DNA of 64,000 bases from Rhodococcus sp. IEGM 1409. Its GTDB lineage: Bacteria > Actinomycetota > Actinomycetes > Mycobacteriales > Mycobacteriaceae. Positions within the stretch are counted from its first letter, which is position 1. The number at the start of each line of letters is the position of its first letter. The translations under genes were made by a program, and so were the position numbers. Shown here one piece after another: positions 35,096 to 43,031 of this stretch. The stretch is from the NCBI RefSeq assembly GCF_030056735.1, contig NZ_JASHKN010000014.1, positions 1-64,000 on the forward strand, written 5' to 3'. The notes under the pieces were generated by a model. It worked only from the letters and a program-made list of their open reading frames with translations. It ran no database searches and had not been told where the DNA came from.

Positions 35096-36532
35096 CTAGT
35101 CGACTTGTGAATCTCGCGCTGGACCGGCGATGGGTAGCACCACTCGGAATCTCGTATCGCCAGGTTCGGAGGTGACATGCATTTCGCCCCGATGCTTGCC
35201 CACTACGATTCGCCACGAGATATCAAGTCCGAGACCAGTTCCTTCGCCGACCGGCTTCGTCGTGAAGAACGGCTGGAAGATTCGGTCGATAACGTCGTCT
35301 GGAATTCCGGTGCCGGAGTCGCAGATTTCGATACACGCTCGATCGCCGTCGCGGCTGGTCCGCACCGTCAACGTGCCGGTACCGTCCATGGCAGCCACCG
35401 CGTTGTCGATCAGGTTGGTCCACACCTGATTGAGTTCGGCGGCATAGGCGTCGATCGGAGGCAATGCAAGGTCGTACTCCTTGACGACTTCGATTCCGCT
35501 TCCGATCTTCTGCCCCAGCATGATCAACGTGCTGTCGAGGAGTTCGTGGACGTCGATGGTCTGGAACGGTGCGCGGTCCATCTGCGAATACTGTTTGGCC
35601 GCGCCGACGAGAGTCGAAATCCTCGTTGTGGAGTCGGCGATCTCGTTCATCAAGAGTTCAGATTCGATTGTGTAGTTCAGCCAGCGAATTGCGCCTTCGA
35701 GCACCGACTCGTCCACAGCTGCAGCAACATTCTCGAGCCAAGCGGTGTCGAGACCGGCCTGAACGAAGGTAGGAGCCAGATCCCAACCCTCTCGAATTGA
35801 ATGATCCTCGAACCATTCACCCAACGAATCCTCCTGATCCGAGGCTTCGAGGGGAGTGAGCGTCGGCGCCTTGGCGACAACCTCTGCAACTTCGTCCTGA
35901 AGTCGCATGAGCGTGACGAGGGCGTCGCGGTCGTAAGTACCCGATGCGACCATTCCCAGTTTGTGACGCATGCCTGCGACTCGCTCACGCAGTGAAGCCG
36001 TCGCCCGAACCGCTGCGGCTGCAGGATTATTGAGCTCGTGAGTCAACCCGGCTGACAGTGATCCGAGTGCGAGGAGCCGTTCTCGTTGATCAATAATCTG
36101 CTGGGTGTTCTTCTTGCCGAAGAAAACACCTTCGAGTAGATGAACGGCCATCGGGAACCACTCACGCATCGCGTTGCCGAATTTGTCGGCGTCCAGGACG
36201 AAGAACGTCGAGGGCGTCGTAACTCGCATCGACCCTGCGTACACCTGCGGTACACGATCACCGAGGTACGCCGTCCACCCTCCCGCATAGACACCACGCT
36301 GAGTGGTCCGATTGGTCTCGATGTCCTCTCCGCCTGACAGCTTGGACAAGACCACTTCGCCCTCGATCAGGACGTAGAAGCAGGTGGCAGGCTCACCTTC
36401 GAGGTAGACCTGCCCTCGATCGATCTCGGTGATATGGCCTGCCTGGCAAAGCGATTCGAGCTGATTGTCGGTGAGCTTCTCGAACAGGAACAGGGTGCGA
36501 AGCAGGTCGGGGCTGCATTCAGGAATGGACAT
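35096..36532 (-). CDS. Sensor histidine kinase with cyclic-nucleotide-binding fold
   Basis: The 478-residue protein has an N-terminal CRP/cNMP-binding-fold domain (about 10-140; FEKLTDNQLESLCQAG, GEPATCFYVLIEGEVVL) but not a clean RxA phosphate cassette, so its ligand is open. The HisKA-like region has the phospho-acceptor His in SAGLTHELNNPAAAA (about 170). The ATPase domain has NQVWTNLIDNAVAAM, DSGTGIPDD and GTGLGLDIS. No membrane helix is seen, so it is cytoplasmic. It lies nine bases downstream of the receiver/flavoprotein gene and forms a two-component pair with it. Confidence 0.92.
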   Translation of the reverse strand: MSIPECSPDLLRTLFLFEKLTDNQLESLCQAGHITEIDRGQVYLEGEPATCFYVLIEGEVVLSKLSGGEDIETNRTTQRGVYAGGWTAYLGDRVPQVYAGSMRVTTPSTFFVLDADKFGNAMREWFPMAVHLLEGVFFGKKNTQQIIDQRERLLALGSLSAGLTHELNNPAAAAVRATASLRERVAGMRHKLGMVASGTYDRDALVTLMRLQDEVAEVVAKAPTLTPLEASDQEDSLGEWFEDHSIREGWDLAPTFVQAGLDTAWLENVAAAVDESVLEGAIRWLNYTIESELLMNEIADSTTRISTLVGAAKQYSQMDRAPFQTIDVHELLDSTLIMLGQKIGSGIEVVKEYDLALPPIDAYAAELNQVWTNLIDNAVAAMDGTGTLTVRTSRDGDRACIEICDSGTGIPDDVIDRIFQPFFTTKPVGEGTGLGLDISWRIVVGKHRGEMHVTSEPGDTRFRVVLPIAGPARDSQVD

Positions 36533-36541
36533 CGAATCTCC

Positions 36542-38218
36542 CTATTGTTGAGCGAGATAGCGGTGGACGAACATCACGGCCATCGCGCCCTCTCCGACGG
36601 CCGACGCGACGCGCTTGGCCGATTCGGCGTGTACGTCTCCAGCGACAAATACTCCGGGGACACTGGTTTCGAGATGGTGTGGTGCGCGGTCGAGCGGCCA
36701 CCCGTCCGGGGTGACACCTTCGGACGGAAGGTCCGGGCCGGCGAGAACGAATCCGTTTCCATCGCGGACCACCACGTCGCCAAGCCAGTCGGTCAGGGGA
36801 GCGGCACCGATGAAGATGAACAACCACTGAGCATCGACGGTATCTTCTTCTCCGGTAGCTCTGTTACGCAGCGTGATTCGTTCGAGGTGATCGTCACCCT
36901 CGGCTCCGATCACCTCCGTACACGTGCGCACGGTGATCTTCGGATTCTTTTCGATCTGCTGAATCAGGTAGTAGGACATCGAGGCTTCAAGCGAGTTGCC
37001 GCGAATGAGAATGGTGACTGACCTAGCTCCTCGGGAGAGGTAGACCGCAGCTTGGCCGGCCGAATTGGCGCCGCCGACGATGTACACATCCTGTTCGCTA
37101 CACCGTGCAGCTTCGGTGACAGCCGATCCGTAGTAGACCCCTCGGCCCGTGTAGGTATCGAGCCCCGGCGCCGAAAGCTGGCGATAGGAAACACCGGTCG
37201 CCAAGATGACCGAATGGGCGTCCACCGACGAACCGTCGTCGAAACGCACAGTGCGAGCCGAGCCGTTGATTTCCAAACCGGTGACGTCGCGAGCGGTGAT
37301 GACTTCGGCGCCGAACTTGGTTGCCTGGCGTCGTGCGCGATCGGCCAACTGTGCGCCGGAGACTCCGTCGGGGAAGCCGAGGTAGTTTTCGATCCGAGAA
37401 CTCTGACCGGCCTGGCCGCCGGTGGCTCGCCGTTCGATGAGAACCGTCCGCAGTCCCTCCGAAGCGCCGTACAGGGCGGCTCCCAGACCGGCAGGGCCGC
37501 CGCCGATGACAACGAGATCGTAAAAATCCTCGGAGAGAGTGGTGCTCAGCCCGAGTTTGTCGGCGAGTTCGGCGTCAGTGGGCTCGACGAGGACATCTCC
37601 GTTGGATGCGATGACGACGGGAAGTCGCAGTTCGTCGGTACCTGCAGCAGAGAGCAGTCGTTGACCTTCGGGCTCGTCCGACATGTACCAGCGATAGGCA
37701 AGTTGGTTGCGTGCCAAGAACTCTCGAACATCGGATGATCGCTCGGACCAGCGATGGCCGATCACCTTGGTTTCCTCGGCGGGGTGATGGCTCGAGCTTG
37801 CCCAGGCATCGAGGAGTGCATCGATGACGGGGTACAGCTTCTCTTCCGGCGGGTCCCAAGGCTTGAGGAGGTAGTGGTCGAGGTCGACGACGTTGATGGC
37901 GTCGATCGCAGCATCGGTATCGGCGTACGCGGTGAGGAGAACGCGCCGAGCTACGGGGTACAGGTCCATTGCCTGTTCGAGGAACTCGATTCCGCTCAAA
38001 CCAGGCATGCGGTAGTCGGCGACGATCACAGCGACTGCATCGCCGCGAAGTTTCATTTCGCGCAAGGTCTCGAGGGCCTGATCACCCGACTCCGCGCGAA
38101 TGATGCGGTACTTCTCGCCGTACCGCTTGCGGAGGTCTCGAACGACGGCACGCGAAACACCTGGATCGTCGTCGACGCTGAGGATCGCTGGTTTGGCCGG
38201 GGCTTTCGGTGCGCTCAC
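36542..38218 (-). CDS. Response regulator fused to thioredoxin-reductase-like flavoprotein
   Basis: The 558-residue protein has three parts. Residues about 8-125 form a receiver domain (ILSVDDDPG acidic pocket, phospho-Asp in IVADYRMPG, LLTAYAD, and Lys of LLKPWD). Residues about 145-235 resemble a glutaredoxin/thioredoxin fold without a CxxC. Residues about 245-558 are a thioredoxin-reductase-like FAD/NAD(P) module: VVIGGGPAGLGAALYGASEG, GGQAGQSSRIENYLGFPDG, IVGGANSAGQAAVYLSRGA and VFVAGDVHAESAKR. The redox CxxC of true thioredoxin reductase is absent (RGVYYGSAVTEAARC there). GTG 38218 has GGAAGG six bases upstream. It is co-transcribed with the kinase; it probably couples phosphorylation to a redox output. 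Confidence 0.92.
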   Translation of the reverse strand: MSAPKAPAKPAILSVDDDPGVSRAVVRDLRKRYGEKYRIIRAESGDQALETLREMKLRGDAVAVIVADYRMPGLSGIEFLEQAMDLYPVARRVLLTAYADTDAAIDAINVVDLDHYLLKPWDPPEEKLYPVIDALLDAWASSSHHPAEETKVIGHRWSERSSDVREFLARNQLAYRWYMSDEPEGQRLLSAAGTDELRLPVVIASNGDVLVEPTDAELADKLGLSTTLSEDFYDLVVIGGGPAGLGAALYGASEGLRTVLIERRATGGQAGQSSRIENYLGFPDGVSGAQLADRARRQATKFGAEVITARDVTGLEINGSARTVRFDDGSSVDAHSVILATGVSYRQLSAPGLDTYTGRGVYYGSAVTEAARCSEQDVYIVGGANSAGQAAVYLSRGARSVTILIRGNSLEASMSYYLIQQIEKNPKITVRTCTEVIGAEGDDHLERITLRNRATGEEDTVDAQWLFIFIGAAPLTDWLGDVVVRDGNGFVLAGPDLPSEGVTPDGWPLDRAPHHLETSVPGVFVAGDVHAESAKRVASAVGEGAMAVMFVHRYLAQQ

Positions 38219-38339
38219 TCGGTGCCTTCCCGAAGTCGTAATCAACCTCTCCAGTATGCGACTGCTGAGCTGAGCGTCAATCGCTGGAGATGCGCTCTGA
38301 GTGAACCGGCGATCGTGACCGGGGAATTTGAAGATTGCG

Positions 38340-38370
38340 GGAACCGATCCGGCCTCCGATGCATCCAATA
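38340..38370 (+). promoter_or_regulatory. ECF-sigma-like promoter of lipoprotein cassette 2
   Basis: GGAACCGATC (38340-38349) and TCCAATA (38364-38370) match the cassette 1 promoter in sequence and in the 24-bp offset, while the bases between differ. Read as an ECF promoter, it is GGAAC, 17 bp, CATC. Confidence 0.55.
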
Positions 38371-38398
38371 GAGTGGGTCCACATCAACAGGGGGTGCC

Positions 38399-38926
38399 AT
38401 GTTGGGGTCGGTGGGGGTTGGGCGACTGCTCATGGCTGGGGTGTTGGTGTGGGCTGCGGCAGGATGCAGCTCAGTCGTGGAGGGGGCGGCTGAGCCTGCA
38501 TCCGGCCAAGAGGGTTTGTTCGATCCGTGCAAGGACATTCCGGACTCGATTCTGGAAGATGTTGGGCTTGATCCGGCGACCGAGGAAGTTGATATCGCGG
38601 GCGTTGAGCAGCCGGGATGGAAGATTTGCTCGTGGACGGGAACGTGGTTCTTCGTGTCAGTTCTCTCAAACCGATACACCCAGAATGAAGTAACCCGAAA
38701 CCCGGATTATGCGGAGTTTGTTGAATTGACGATTGGCGATCGCGTGGGTATCAGATTCAAGCGAGGAAGCGATGCAGCAGTCGACGGGTGCTACGTGGCT
38801 TTAGCAGCAACGCAGGGTTCTGTCTGGGTAAATGTCGAAGCAAAGGCCGGGGTCACACACCAAGAGTCGGCGTGTGAATTGGTTGCAGACGTCGCCGCAC
38901 ACCTCGACGGACACCTACCGCGGTGA
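38399..38926 (+). CDS. DUF3558-family lipoprotein, cassette 2
   Basis: The 175-residue precursor has a lipoprotein signal (LLMAGVLVWAAAGC, lipobox AAGC) and a DUF3558 domain: GLFDPCKDIPDSILEDVGLDP, ATEEVDIAG, WKICSWTGTW and VALAATQGSVWVNVEA. Conserved cysteines match cassette 1. Its outer-face function is unknown. Its stop overlaps the next gene's GTG start by four bases, giving tight coupling to the helical partner. An AGGGGG site precedes the ATG. Confidence 0.87.
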   Translation: MLGSVGVGRLLMAGVLVWAAAGCSSVVEGAAEPASGQEGLFDPCKDIPDSILEDVGLDPATEEVDIAGVEQPGWKICSWTGTWFFVSVLSNRYTQNEVTRNPDYAEFVELTIGDRVGIRFKRGSDAAVDGCYVALAATQGSVWVNVEAKAGVTHQESACELVADVAAHLDGHLPR

Positions 38927-39261
38927 GTACGGCGAGGGGGCTTGTGATTGTTGACCCCGATGTTGCGAAACTGATTGTATGCGCTTGCAATTCGTTACTC
39001 GACGAACTGCGAGCGATGGTACTCATGTGTGAGCGAATCGGAGATGTGAAGGGGATGGGTACCCTCAAGTCAGGGCAGGACCTTGCCGCGAAATTCTCCA
39101 AGAAGGCCGTCGGCGGTGAAGATTCATTGGAGAAGTCGTTGAACAGCCACATGCAGGTGGTCACCGAGATGCGGGACTTCTTCCAGCAATGCGTCGACCG
39201 CTACGGGGAAGTCGAGGACTCGAATGCCTCTGCGCTCGCGAGTACCGAGGTCCCTCGATAG
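38923..39261 (+). CDS. Small helical partner protein, cassette 2
   Basis: The 112-residue protein lacks a signal peptide and is mostly helical. It is the paralogue of the protein at 31411: DPDVAKLIVCAC, GMGTLKSGQDLAAKFSKKAVGG, NSHMQVVTEM and FFQQCVDR line up. It is translationally coupled to the lipoprotein gene (GTGA overlap). A common strong terminator follows. A WXG100-like export substrate or a cytoplasmic partner of the lipoprotein are both possible; neither is shown. Confidence 0.72.
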   Translation: MSTARGLVIVDPDVAKLIVCACNSLLDELRAMVLMCERIGDVKGMGTLKSGQDLAAKFSKKAVGGEDSLEKSLNSHMQVVTEMRDFFQQCVDRYGEVEDSNASALASTEVPR

Positions 39262-39265
39262 GCAC

Positions 39266-39305
39266 AAAAAATCTCGCTGAGCCGATGGCATTCGACTCAG
39301 CGAGA
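39266..39305. terminator. Bidirectional hairpin terminator with T-run
   Basis: A 10-bp stem (39272-39281 with 39296-39305) is preceded on the plus strand by a run of A. On the minus strand the hairpin is thus followed by a T-run, a classic intrinsic terminator for ribH2; it can also end cassette 2. Confidence 0.88.
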
Positions 39306-39316
39306 CTGGGTAACGA

Positions 39317-39778
39317 CTAGCTGGTGGGCAGGGCCTTCAACGACTTGACGGTGGCGTCTACCGCGCGCGCGGCCTCCGCGCCCTTCTTCACGAAATGCGT
39401 GCTGAAGTAGTCGACGTGCTCGGCGTGTTCGTGGAAGTGATGCGGCGTCAAGACCACCGAGAAGACCGGAATGTCCGTATCGAGCTGCACCCGCATCAAG
39501 CCGTCGATGACAGCCGTCGCCACGAAGTCATGCCGGTAGATTCCGCCGTCGACGACCAGACCTGCGGCAACGATCGCCTGGTAGCGGCCGGTCTTGGCCA
39601 ACCGCCGAGCATGCAGCGGGATCTCGAAAGCTCCCGGTACCTCGAAGAAATCAACCGTGTCCTTGGGGTAGCCGAGCTCGACGATCGCGTCGGTGAATCC
39701 GTCGCGTGCACGGTCGACGATGTTGCGATGCCACGTCGCCTGAATGAACGCGATGCGCTGTCCCTGGATCTCACTCAT
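39317..39778 (-). CDS. ribH2: 6,7-dimethyl-8-ribityllumazine synthase, type II (RibH2)
   Basis: The 153-residue enzyme matches the Brucella/Mesorhizobium type II lumazine synthases: IAFIQATWHRNIVD, FFEVPGAFEIPLHARRLAKTG, VVDGGIYRHDFVATAVIDGLM and the catalytic region VVLTPHHFHEHAEH. It condenses 5-amino-6-ribitylamino-uracil with 3,4-dihydroxy-2-butanone 4-phosphate in riboflavin synthesis. Type II forms are decamers that act in some species as a second isoenzyme. It lies outside a rib operon here, suggesting a paralogous or specialised role. ATG 39778 is chosen; an ATG two codons upstream is also possible. Confidence 0.92.
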   Translation of the reverse strand: MSEIQGQRIAFIQATWHRNIVDRARDGFTDAIVELGYPKDTVDFFEVPGAFEIPLHARRLAKTGRYQAIVAAGLVVDGGIYRHDFVATAVIDGLMRVQLDTDIPVFSVVLTPHHFHEHAEHVDYFSTHFVKKGAEAARAVDATVKSLKALPTS

Positions 39779-39824
39779 AACCATGAAACTAGCGCACCGG
39801 GAAGCATCCACGCGACCACCCGTC

Positions 39825-40337
39825 CTAGTCCTGCTGACGGGGGAAGGCAGTCGAACGACCCCAGCCGGCGTCATTGGTGAGGTGCTCGAGGAGAGGCTGA
39901 ATTCGATACGGAAGGGGATTGGTCAGAGCGATGGTTGTGGTCGAATGCGTGACGCCTGGAAGCGAGACGATCTGCTCGGCCAACTTTTGCAGTGCCGCGT
40001 GCGTCGACGTGGCAACCCGAACGAGCAGATCCTCTCGGCCGGTTGTGGCGTGAATTTCGATCACCTCGGGCAACTCGGTCAGACTGCGAGCGACTGCGCT
40101 GATCTTGCCCTGCTCGAGCTCCAGGCCGACAAATGCCTGAATCGGGATACCGACCTCGGGGAGATTGAGATTCGGCCGAAACCCGGTGAGAAGTCCGTTG
40201 GATTCCATGCGCTTCATTCGCGACTGGACGGTGTTGCGGGCGACGCCCAACGAGTTGGCCAACTCGGCCACACTCATCCTTGAGTCCTTGCTGAGCAGTC
40301 CGAGCAACTGGACGTCGAGCTTGTCGATGCTGAGCAC
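39825..40337 (-). CDS. Lrp/AsnC-family transcriptional regulator
   Basis: The 170-residue protein has the Lrp HTH (LDVQLLGLLSKDSRMSVAEL, LGVARNTVQSRMKRMESNGLL) and a RAM ligand-binding domain (VEIHATTGREDLLVRVAT). The C-terminal extension of about 20 residues is basic. AGGAGAGG precedes the GTG. It is divergent from a branched-chain amino acid dehydrogenase gene across 217 bp, which strongly suggests that it controls that gene in response to an amino acid, as BkdR/Lrp proteins do. Confidence 0.92.
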   Translation of the reverse strand: MLSIDKLDVQLLGLLSKDSRMSVAELANSLGVARNTVQSRMKRMESNGLLTGFRPNLNLPEVGIPIQAFVGLELEQGKISAVARSLTELPEVIEIHATTGREDLLVRVATSTHAALQKLAEQIVSLPGVTHSTTTIALTNPLPYRIQPLLEHLTNDAGWGRSTAFPRQQD

Positions 40338-40477
40338 TTTGTGAACCTCTCCTCAGTGATTTGAGTCACTGGATGATCGAATTGACTAGTTCAAGAGATT
40401 TGCATTGACCAAATCGTAACTCAGGCAGAGCATTGGTTCCACGAATTGCTCAGCGGGATTCTTTTTGGGTTATTTGT

Positions 40478-40510
40478 CCCAATAGTACCCAATGAACGCT
40501 TCGCCCCAAT
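40478..40510. promoter_or_regulatory. CCCAAT repeats upstream of the valine/leucine dehydrogenase gene
   Basis: CCCAAT occurs three times (40478-40483, 40488-40493, 40505-40510), with an inverted TGGGTT nearby. The first two copies are spaced by one helical turn (10 bp). Such phased repeats fit an Lrp-type octamer site between the divergent genes. Confidence 0.45.
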
Positions 40511-40554
40511 ATTTCGACTGCACCCCGTAATTCTTCGGAAAGGTCTATCCCACA

Positions 40555-41670
40555 ATGACTCTCACCGCCGAGCCCGTGAACTCCGTTGTTTCCCATGACG
40601 ACACTGCGGGCGTGTTCGATCGCGCCGACTATCTGCGCGATTACCCCCACGAGCAGGTGAGCTTCTTCCAGGATCCCGCGAGCGGCCTCAAGGCCATCGT
40701 CGCCATCCACTCCACGACGCTCGGCCCCGCGCTCGGCGGAACGCGCTTCTATCCGTACTCCGACGAATCTGCCGCAGTCACAGACGTTTTGCGCCTCTCC
40801 CGCGGCATGACCTACAAGGCTGCGGTTGCCGGCGTCGACCTCGGCGGCGGCAAGGCCGTCATCATCGGCGACCCCGCAACGGCCAAGACCGACGAATTGC
40901 TCGGCGCCTACGCAAAATTCGTCCAGACCCTCGGTGGCCGCTACATCACCGCTGGTGACGTCGGAACCAACTCCAACGACCTCGACATCATCGGTCGCAA
41001 CACCGACTTCGTCGTCGGCCGCAACGCCACCGTCGGCGGTTCCGGCGACAGCGCTCCGATGACGGCCCTCGGCGTATTCCAGTCGATGCGCGCAGCGGCG
41101 CAGTCGCATTGGGGCACTCCGTCGCTCGCAGGCAAGACGGTTGGTGTCGAGGGAACGGGCAAGGTCGGCTACGAACTGATCAAGCTTCTCCTCGCCGACG
41201 GTGCAACCGTGTTGGCGACAGACGTCAACGCCGCAGCACTCGATCGCGTCAAGGCGGACTTCCCGCAGGTGAGCATCGTCGACAGCATCATCGACGCCGA
41301 TCTCGACGTCTACGCACCGTGCGCGATGGGCGCAACCCTCACCGACGCGACCGCACTCTCGATCAAGGCCGAGGTTGTCTGCGGCGCTGCGAACAACCAG
41401 CTCACCGTCCCCGAGGTCGAGAACATCCTCCGCGACCGCGGCATCACCTGGACCCCCGATTACGTCGCCAACGGCGGCGGCCTCATCCAGGTTGCCGGCG
41501 AGCTGAAGGGCAACTCGGCCGAAGAGGTCAAGCTCAAGGTCGAGAAGATCTTCGACACGGTCACCGAGATCTTCGCGAAGTCGAAGAAGGACGGAATCCT
41601 CGCCGGCGAGGCTGCTGACGCGGTTGCCGAGGCTCGCATCGCCGAGGCAGCTCGCGCCGCCAAGAGCTGA
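40555..41670 (+). CDS. Valine/leucine-type branched-chain amino acid dehydrogenase
   Basis: The 371-residue enzyme closely follows Streptomyces valine dehydrogenase. It shows LKAIVAIHSTTLGPALGGTRFYPY, catalytic Lys in GMTYKAAVAGVDLGGGKAVI, GGRYITAGDVGTNSNDLD, the NAD motif GVEGTGKVGYEL and YAPCAMGATL. The reaction is NAD-dependent oxidative deamination of valine or leucine to the 2-oxo acid. Compared with rhodococcal phenylalanine dehydrogenase, the GGGKAVIIGDP stretch favours the Val/Leu group. It is divergent from an Lrp regulator. Confidence 0.93.
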   Translation: MTLTAEPVNSVVSHDDTAGVFDRADYLRDYPHEQVSFFQDPASGLKAIVAIHSTTLGPALGGTRFYPYSDESAAVTDVLRLSRGMTYKAAVAGVDLGGGKAVIIGDPATAKTDELLGAYAKFVQTLGGRYITAGDVGTNSNDLDIIGRNTDFVVGRNATVGGSGDSAPMTALGVFQSMRAAAQSHWGTPSLAGKTVGVEGTGKVGYELIKLLLADGATVLATDVNAAALDRVKADFPQVSIVDSIIDADLDVYAPCAMGATLTDATALSIKAEVVCGAANNQLTVPEVENILRDRGITWTPDYVANGGGLIQVAGELKGNSAEEVKLKVEKIFDTVTEIFAKSKKDGILAGEAADAVAEARIAEAARAAKS

Positions 41671-41728
41671 CATCCCTCTCGCAGTCATGTAGTGCGGCCG
41701 GTCCCGACTAGTGTGGACACCAGACAAG

Positions 41729-41745
41729 CAGATTTTGCAAATCTG
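41729..41745. promoter_or_regulatory. Short inverted repeat before the methyltransferase gene
   Basis: CAGATTT-N3-AAATCTG is a perfect 7-bp inverted repeat in the 129-bp gap between the dehydrogenase and methyltransferase genes. It could be a weak terminator of the former or an operator of the latter. Confidence 0.35.
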
Positions 41746-41799
41746 GACCACGTCAGCCGGTAGACCGGCCGCCATGCGTCGGACGCCGGAAGGGCTTAC

Positions 41800-42918
41800 A
41801 TGACTGAACAATTCGCTGTGTGGACCGAGAACGACGCCGAGCAATCGGCCCGTTGGGGTTCGACGAGCAACGCCCCGGCGCCCAAGCGCATCGTCGTCGC
41901 CGACGACACGACGAAGGCCGACGACGCCTATCGCTTGGCGTGCGAAGGCACGGCGTTGTTGTGGCGCGGAGACTTTCAGAACGCTCGCCAACTGACGAAG
42001 GCCGTGGCGTCGCGCATCGACCGCAAGCCCCGCCGAGCCTCCGAGGACCCCGCCAAAGCTTTCCATCTCCACCGCCAGACTCAAGGACGCCGTGCGCAGA
42101 TTCTCGGCATGCTGCTCATTCCGTTGAATGCAGATTTGTCGATTCCACTCCGACGCGCCCCGGACGCGCAAGTGGCTCTGACCGAGGCCTTCGGAATTAC
42201 CGGTGAGCCGTCGGTTCGCTCGCTGCGTGACATCCTCGGCGCGATCGGCGCTCACGAGTGGCACCGCAAAGGCGTTTTCATCGAGGCACTCGACACTCGC
42301 ATCCATCCCGCCTTCGGTGTGTTCTCGCCCGTGCGCGGAGAGTATGTCGACCTTGTCGCGTCTGCTCCGCTGCCGTCGACGGAATCGGCTTTCGACATCG
42401 GGACCGGTACCGGCGTTCTTGCTGCCGTGCTGGCGCAGCGCGGCGTCAAGACAGTAACGGCCACCGACCAGGACCCCCGGGCACTGCAATGCGCGCGTAG
42501 CAACCTCTCGCGGCTTGGCTACGGCGCTCAGGTGAACGTGGTGGAAGCCGACCTCTTTCCCGAAGGCTCTGCCCCGTTGGTGGTGTGCAATCCTCCCTGG
42601 ATTCCGGCCAAAGCCACCTCACCCATCGAATACGCCGTCTACGACCCCGCTGGAGCGATGCTGAAGGGCTTCCTGACGGGTGTCGCAGCGCATCTGGACG
42701 ACGGGGGAGAAGCATGGCTGATCCTCTCGGACATTGCCGAACACCTCGGTCTCCGAACGCGATCGGAACTGCACGATCTGATCGCGGCCGGTGGGCTCAC
42801 TGTTGTCGACCGCATGGATGTCAAACCGACGCACGCAAAGGTCAGTGACCGAACCGACGCGCTTCACGCTGCCCGAGCACGAGAAACGACGTCGCTCTGG
42901 CGGCTTCGCCGTCGCTGA
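41800..42918 (+). CDS. Class I SAM-dependent methyltransferase (HemK/RlmG-like)
   Basis: The 372-residue protein has an N-terminal part of about 185 residues with DDAYRLACEGTALLWRGDFQNARQL and then a Rossmann methyltransferase core: AFDIGTGTGVLAAVLAQRG (motif I), TATDQDPRALQCARSN, and the VCNPPWIP tetrapeptide-type motif of N-methyltransferases acting on amide or exocyclic amino groups. The domain order is like that of RlmG/RsmC and PrmC relatives. The substrate (rRNA, protein or small molecule) is undetermined. Confidence 0.87.
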   Translation: MTEQFAVWTENDAEQSARWGSTSNAPAPKRIVVADDTTKADDAYRLACEGTALLWRGDFQNARQLTKAVASRIDRKPRRASEDPAKAFHLHRQTQGRRAQILGMLLIPLNADLSIPLRRAPDAQVALTEAFGITGEPSVRSLRDILGAIGAHEWHRKGVFIEALDTRIHPAFGVFSPVRGEYVDLVASAPLPSTESAFDIGTGTGVLAAVLAQRGVKTVTATDQDPRALQCARSNLSRLGYGAQVNVVEADLFPEGSAPLVVCNPPWIPAKATSPIEYAVYDPAGAMLKGFLTGVAAHLDDGGEAWLILSDIAEHLGLRTRSELHDLIAAGGLTVVDRMDVKPTHAKVSDRTDALHAARARETTSLWRLRRR

Positions 42919-43031
42919 GAACTTTCTCAGTCAACGGTATTTCCTTGCCATGAAATGGTAATGAACGAGTAACAAATCGGGTCTAGCTTTCTTCGCAGTC
43001 GCACATCGTCACGCACTCCGGAGGAATCTCG

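Noticed and set aside
40450..42489. A 679-codon open frame on the minus strand
   Set aside because: It is antisense to the dehydrogenase and methyltransferase genes, has low-complexity Val/Gly/Asp composition typical of a GC-rich shadow frame, and spans the intergenic region.
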